DNA from: Imbroritus primus
GTDB lineage: Bacteria > Pseudomonadota > Gammaproteobacteria > Burkholderiales > Burkholderiaceae
DNA length: 64,000 nt
Direction: 5' to 3'
Assembly (NCBI RefSeq): GCF_964332355.1
Contig: NZ_OZ201293.1
Location: forward strand, 186,001 to 250,000
Both the position numbers and the translations under genes were made by a program. The first letter of the stretch is position 1. Every line of letters begins with the position of its first letter. Positions 60,029 to 64,000 of the stretch are shown piece after piece. The notes below the pieces were generated by a model. It was given only the letters and a program-made list of their open reading frames with translations. It had not been told where the DNA came from and did not search any database.

Positions 60029-60799
60029 TCAGTCGGGGCTGGCGGCGACGGCGTTGTGTTCCGTCACATAAGCCGTTCCGGGTGGATGGTGCGGGTTGCC
60101 CAGCAGGCGTCCCAGGTCGAGATGGCGCGCTGCGGCCACACGCTGCCGGTTCGCATCCGGCTCCGGCAGGTAGGGCACATGGCCGAGCAGCGGTGCGTCG
60201 ATGTAGCGATGCAGGGTGTCCAGGTTGGCGGCGGCGGCAAGCATGTCGGGGTCGATGCTGCTGGCGATCCAGCCGGCCAGGGTCAGCCCGCGCGCCTGGA
60301 TGGCTTCGATGGTCAGCAGCGCGTGGTTCAGGCAGCCAAGCCGCATGCCGACGACAAGGATCACCGGCAGATCGAGTGCCTGCGCCAGATCTGCTGTGTC
60401 GAAATCGGGGCCGAGCGGCACGCGGAAACCACCCACGCCTTCGACCACCACGATATCGGCGCGCTGTCGCAACGCGGCGTATGTGGCGAGGATCGGTTCG
60501 AGGGCAATCTCGCGCCCCTCCGCCACGGCCGCGAGATGCGGGGCAATGGCGAGGCGGAACAGGTAGGGGCAGATTGCACTGGCCGGCGCGTCGATGGAGC
60601 TGGCCGCCTGCAGGCGGGCGACATCGTCGTTGACCAGCATGCCGTGCGCATCGGGTTCTGCACCGGATGCCACCGGCTTCATGCCGATCGCGCGGACACC
60701 GGCCTGGCCCAGCGCTTCCAGCAGCGCGCTGCTCGACAGCGTCTTGCCGACGCCGGTATCGGTGCCGGTAATGAACCATCCGCGAGGGGAAGCGATCAT
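60029..60799 (-). CDS. bioD: Dethiobiotin synthetase BioD
   Basis: A 256-residue ATP-dependent enzyme forming the ureido ring of dethiobiotin from diaminopelargonate and CO2. P-loop GTDTGVGKT, KPVASG and VEGVGGFRVPLG are as expected. It is slightly longer than usual owing to a C-terminal tail (about 20 residues). The gene lies between bioF and bioB in the operon. Confidence 0.95.
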   Translation of the reverse strand: MIASPRGWFITGTDTGVGKTLSSSALLEALGQAGVRAIGMKPVASGAEPDAHGMLVNDDVARLQAASSIDAPASAICPYLFRLAIAPHLAAVAEGREIALEPILATYAALRQRADIVVVEGVGGFRVPLGPDFDTADLAQALDLPVILVVGMRLGCLNHALLTIEAIQARGLTLAGWIASSIDPDMLAAAANLDTLHRYIDAPLLGHVPYLPEPDANRQRVAAARHLDLGRLLGNPHHPPGTAYVTEHNAVAASPD

Positions 60800-60826
60800 G
60801 ATGTGGGTTTCTCTGTGGGTATGGGG

Positions 60827-62068
60827 TCAGGCCGGGAGTGTTGCCGCTGAAACCTGCGGCGCATGCTCGACGAGGGCGGCGACGAGCCGTTCGAGATCGG
60901 CCCGGGTGTGCGCCGCCGACAGTGACACGCGCAGCCGCGCCGTGCCGGCCGGCACGGTGGGCGGGCGGATCGCTGGCACGCGCAGGCCGGCGGCGTCGAG
61001 CCGGGCGGACAGCGCCAGTGTGGTGGCGTTGTCGCCGACGATCACGGGCTGTATCGCGGTCTGCGAGGCGCCGAGTCGCAGCGGGCAGCCCGGTAGGCTG
61101 GCAAGCGCGGCGGGCAACGTCTCTTGCAACCAGGCAACATGCCCCTGCAGCGCGGCGCGCCGCGCATCACCCTCTGCGCCCTCCAGCAGATCGAGGCTGG
61201 CGAGCAGCGCGTGCGCGACGGCTGGCGGTGTCGCGGTGGTGAAGATATACGTGCGTGCGCGCTGCAGCAGCCATTCGACGATGGTGCGATGGGCTGCGAC
61301 GAAGGCGCCCGAGAGCCCCGCGCCCTTGCCGAAGGTGCCGATATAGATCAGCCGTTCGGAATGCAGGTCGGCATACTCGGCAATGCCGCGCCCGTGCCGG
61401 CCGAGCACGCCGAAGCCATGCGCATCGTCCACCACGAGCCAGGCATCGTGCTGTTGCGCAAGGGCCAGCAGCTCTTGCATGGGCGCGATATCGCCATCCA
61501 TGCTGAACACGCTGTCGGTCACGATGAACTTGAGCGCGACCGTGCTGCGCGCCAGCCGCATCGCCAGATTGTCCATGTTGCCGTGCGGGTACCGCTCGAC
61601 CTGCGCGTCGGCGAGACGCGCGCCGTCGATCAGCGAGGCATGGTTGAGCTTGTCGGTGAACAGCACGGCATCGCTCGAACCAAGCGCCGTCAGCACGCCC
61701 AGGTTGGCCATGTAGCCAGTGCTGAAGAACAGCGTGGCGACTTCCGGGATATAGGGCGCGTACCACTGCGCCAGCCGCTGTTCGAGCGCGGCATGCGCTG
61801 CGCTGTGACCGCCGATCAGGTGCGAGCCGCCGCTGCCGGCGCCATAGCGTGCTGCGCCTTCGGCCAGTGCTGCCGCGAGCGCCGGGTGGGCGGCCAGTCC
61901 CAGGTAGTCGTTGCTGCAAAAGGCAAGCGGCGTGCTGACCGTCTCCGCGCCCGGCGCCGCAAGGGTCTGGTGCGGGGTGCAGGCAGTCGTGGCGACATGG
62001 CGGCGGCGGCGCAGGGCCAGCGCATCGAGCAGGGCGAGCTGTTGGTCGAGATGGACGAGCAGGTTCAT
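60827..62068 (-). CDS. bioF: 8-amino-7-oxononanoate synthase BioF
   Basis: A PLP enzyme, 413 residues, that condenses pimeloyl-thioester with alanine. PLP-binding Lys lies near residue 246 (IGTFGKGAGLSGAF), with DDAHGFGVLG and SVFSMDGDIAPM conserved. The ATG overlaps the bioA stop by 4 nt, so bioA and bioF are coupled. Confidence 0.96.
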   Translation of the reverse strand: MNLLVHLDQQLALLDALALRRRRHVATTACTPHQTLAAPGAETVSTPLAFCSNDYLGLAAHPALAAALAEGAARYGAGSGGSHLIGGHSAAHAALEQRLAQWYAPYIPEVATLFFSTGYMANLGVLTALGSSDAVLFTDKLNHASLIDGARLADAQVERYPHGNMDNLAMRLARSTVALKFIVTDSVFSMDGDIAPMQELLALAQQHDAWLVVDDAHGFGVLGRHGRGIAEYADLHSERLIYIGTFGKGAGLSGAFVAAHRTIVEWLLQRARTYIFTTATPPAVAHALLASLDLLEGAEGDARRAALQGHVAWLQETLPAALASLPGCPLRLGASQTAIQPVIVGDNATTLALSARLDAAGLRVPAIRPPTVPAGTARLRVSLSAAHTRADLERLVAALVEHAPQVSAATLPA

Positions 62069-63510
62069 GCCATGGTTCCGTTCAGCGTAGCCCGCAGGAT
62101 CGTCGCGGTCTGTTCGGCCAGCCAGTCGATCTCGTCATCGCTGATCACATATGGTGGCATCAGGTACACGGTACGCCCGATGGGGCGCATCAGCACGCCA
62201 TGCGCGCGTGCGGCGAGATGGAAGCGTTCGCTGAAGCGTTCGCCGATCCATTCCGGAGCGACATCGAAGGCAAAGATCATGCCCTGCCGGCGCAGATGGG
62301 TGATTACGCCATCGGCCAGCGCACCCGCGAGTTCAGACTGCAGTGCGGCGGCGAGCCGCGCGCCGCGAGCGCGGTTGCGTACCAGTACGTCTTCGCTGTC
62401 GAACAGGTCGAGCGTGGCAAGCGCGGCGCGGCAAGCCATGGGATTTCCAGTGTACGAGTGCGAATGCAGGAAGCTGCGGTTGATGTCCTCGTCCTGAAAA
62501 CGCGCATAGATGGCGTCTCGCGTCATCACCAGCGCGAGCGGCAGATAACCACCGCTGATGCCTTTTGACAGGCACAGGAAATCCGGCCACACCGGTTGTG
62601 CCGCGGTACCGGCCTGCTGGCACGCGAAAAAAGTACCGGTGCGGCCGCAGCCGACGGCAATCTCATCGGCCACCATGTGTACCGCGTAACGGTCGCACAG
62701 CGCGCGTACGCGTTCCAGATAGACAGGGTCGTGCATTGCCATGCCGGTGGCGCATTGGACGAGCGGTTCGATCACCACGGCGGCGATCTGCCCGGCACGT
62801 GCCGCGAGCAGCGCTTCGAGCGCATCGGCGGCGCGGTGCGCGACATCGGCCGCGCTTTCACCGACGGCGGCCTCGCGCATGTCGGGCGAGGGCACGATAT
62901 GCGCGGGCGTGATCAGCGGCGCATAGGCATCGCGGAAGATCGCCACGTCGGTGACGCCCAGCGCTCCGAGCGTCTCGCCATGGTAGCCATGCTGCACGCA
63001 GACGAACTCGCGTTTTTCCGGTTGGCCCGCATTGCGCCAGAAATGGAAACTCATCTTCAGGGCGATCTCGACCGCCGAGGCGCCATCCGAGGCGTAGAAG
63101 CAATGCCCCAGCACGCCGCCCGTCAGGGCCGACAGGCGTTCCGAAAGTTCCACCGCCGGCCCGTGGGTGCACCCCGCGAGCATGACATGGGCCATGCGGT
63201 CGAGCTGGTCCTTGAGCGCGGCATTGAGCGCCGGATGCGCATGCCCGAACAGATTGACCCACCACGAACTGGTGGCGTCGAGATAGCGCCGGCCAGCGTA
63301 GTCATGCAGCCAGACGCCCTTGCCATGGGCCACCGGCAGCGGCGGCGCGGCCTCGAGGCGGATCGTCTGCGTGCACGGATGCCATACCGCCGTGCGCGAG
63401 CGGGCCTGCCACGTAGCGTTGTCCGCAGCATGGCAGGCCTGCTCCCTGCCGGGTGCAACAGCCGGATCGGGCATGGGGGTGGCAAGGGCAGCGGGGGCAA
63501 CACGGGACAC
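62065..63510 (-). CDS. bioA: Adenosylmethionine-8-amino-7-oxononanoate aminotransferase BioA
   Basis: A class III aminotransferase, 481 residues, making 7,8-diaminopelargonate with SAM as donor. It has WHPCTQT near the front, YHGETLGALGVTD, the PLP Asp (HMVADEIAVGCGRTGTFF) and Lys (LCLSKGISGGYLPL). The start is GTG at 63510 with GAGGAG 6 nt upstream. The N-terminus is about 35 residues longer than in E. coli. First gene of bioA-F-D-B; I see no BirA box in the 240-bp region before it. Confidence 0.95.
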   Translation of the reverse strand: MSRVAPAALATPMPDPAVAPGREQACHAADNATWQARSRTAVWHPCTQTIRLEAAPPLPVAHGKGVWLHDYAGRRYLDATSSWWVNLFGHAHPALNAALKDQLDRMAHVMLAGCTHGPAVELSERLSALTGGVLGHCFYASDGASAVEIALKMSFHFWRNAGQPEKREFVCVQHGYHGETLGALGVTDVAIFRDAYAPLITPAHIVPSPDMREAAVGESAADVAHRAADALEALLAARAGQIAAVVIEPLVQCATGMAMHDPVYLERVRALCDRYAVHMVADEIAVGCGRTGTFFACQQAGTAAQPVWPDFLCLSKGISGGYLPLALVMTRDAIYARFQDEDINRSFLHSHSYTGNPMACRAALATLDLFDSEDVLVRNRARGARLAAALQSELAGALADGVITHLRRQGMIFAFDVAPEWIGERFSERFHLAARAHGVLMRPIGRTVYLMPPYVISDDEIDWLAEQTATILRATLNGTMA

Positions 63511-63749
63511 AGCGCACTCCTCGACCAGCGGATGCTGGCGATATCGGTCGGGACCGGTCTATCTTAGGGAAGGCGCCGGAATGCGGCAATGCACGTCAAA
63601 AATGGAAGTTGAGTGCGGTTTGGCGGAAATTCGCTATGGATTGCGTGAAGAAGAAGGCGTTGTGCTGGCGAGGGCGCTTGTGCTGGCCGGCTACGGGGGT
63701 GCCATGCGTTTCGCCCGGCACCTGGATTTCCGCGTCTTTTGCCGCGCCT

Positions 63750-64000
63750 TCACGCCAGCATGTCGCCATCCACGTAACGCCAGCGGCCGTCCGTGCGGAC
63801 AAAACGGCTGCGCTCGTGCAGCCGGTAGGCGCGCCCATTGATCTTGTAGCGTGCTACGAACTCCACTTCGGCATGGCTCTCGTCGCGCGGCGTATATGTC
63901 AAGACCTTCAGGCCCAGCCATTGCGTCGGCGTGCCATCATCAAGCGAGGCCGGGCAAGTGGCCGGATCCCAGGTGGCGCGCAGATAGGCTGTGTCGCCGA
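63750..64000 (-). CDS. YchJ-like (UPF0225, SEC-C/NTF2-type) protein, 5' end outside window
   Basis: The C-terminal 83 residues of a YchJ/UPF0225 protein are visible. They run from GDTAYLRATWDPATCPA through LKVLTYTPRDESHAEVEFVA and RLHERSRFVRTDGRWRYVDG to the stop at 63750. This is the NTF2-like part; the N-terminal zinc-binding SEC-C motif lies beyond the right edge. Function is not established in the family. The 240 bp between it and bioA shows no other gene. Confidence 0.85.
   Translation of the reverse strand, partial: GDTAYLRATWDPATCPASLDDGTPTQWLGLKVLTYTPRDESHAEVEFVARYKINGRAYRLHERSRFVRTDGRWRYVDGDMLA

Noticed and set aside
1..64000. CRISPR arrays, tRNA or rRNA genes, insertion sequences, attachment sites
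   Set aside because: I saw no regularly spaced repeats, no cloverleaf-like sequence and no transposase or integrase frame, so the T3SS locus has no visible mobile-element border in this window.

Overview
The window is about 65% G+C, dense with genes, and has no rRNA, tRNA, IS or CRISPR that I can see. Gene content and order suggest a Burkholderiales beta-proteobacterium of the Cupriavidus/Ralstonia type. The pointers are a bioA-bioF-bioD-bioB biotin operon, a fused isobutyryl-CoA mutase (IcmF), a Bug-family solute-binding protein and a two-subunit Fdw-type NAD-dependent formate dehydrogenase with a divergent LysR/PBP regulator. Genus-level assignment is inference.

Layout. 1-2.0 kb: an ABC-2 exporter (permease cut by the left edge, then ATPase) and a DoxX membrane protein. 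2.1-8.0 kb: fdwA-fdwB-like formate dehydrogenase and its divergent regulator. 8.1-10.5 kb: a small exported Arg/Trp/Pro-rich protein and a Cache-PAS-GGDEF diguanylate cyclase. 10.7-42.7 kb: a type III secretion system (T3SS) locus. It starts with two regulators that have degenerate receiver domains (LuxR-type and OmpR-type) and a long AraC-type regulator. On the minus strand follow sctW-sycN-sctX-sctY-sctV-sctD-(YscE-like)-needle. On the plus strand comes a run from a 1325-residue cysteine-free protein through an LcrG-like protein, a Bsp22/EspA-like tip or filament protein, translocator genes and TPR chaperones to sctI-J-K-L-N-O-P-Q, a second SpoA protein, sctR-S-T and a CesT-like chaperone. 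43.0-47.9 kb: response regulator, LysM-FecR protein and CHASE2 histidine kinase in one operon. 47.9-58.8 kb: central and accessory metabolism (icmF, haloacetate dehalogenase, Bug protein, metallo-hydrolase, HMG-CoA lyase, glyoxylate reductase). 58.9-63.5 kb: bioA-F-D-B. The right edge cuts a YchJ-like protein.

The most unusual part is the T3SS. It combines Ysc-type parts (SctX, SctY, SycN, YscE/needle pair, LcrG-like protein) with a Bordetella-like Bsp22 filament protein. It has no secretin (SctC) and no SctU switch protein anywhere in the window, an additional acidic SpoA protein beside a full-length SctQ, a split or overlapping candidate second translocator, and a giant Cys-free protein. 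The C-terminal helices of that protein, and its position next to the LcrG-like gene, suggest an oversized needle-tip or translocator-type substrate. The giant protein is my main candidate for an undescribed component; its function is inference.
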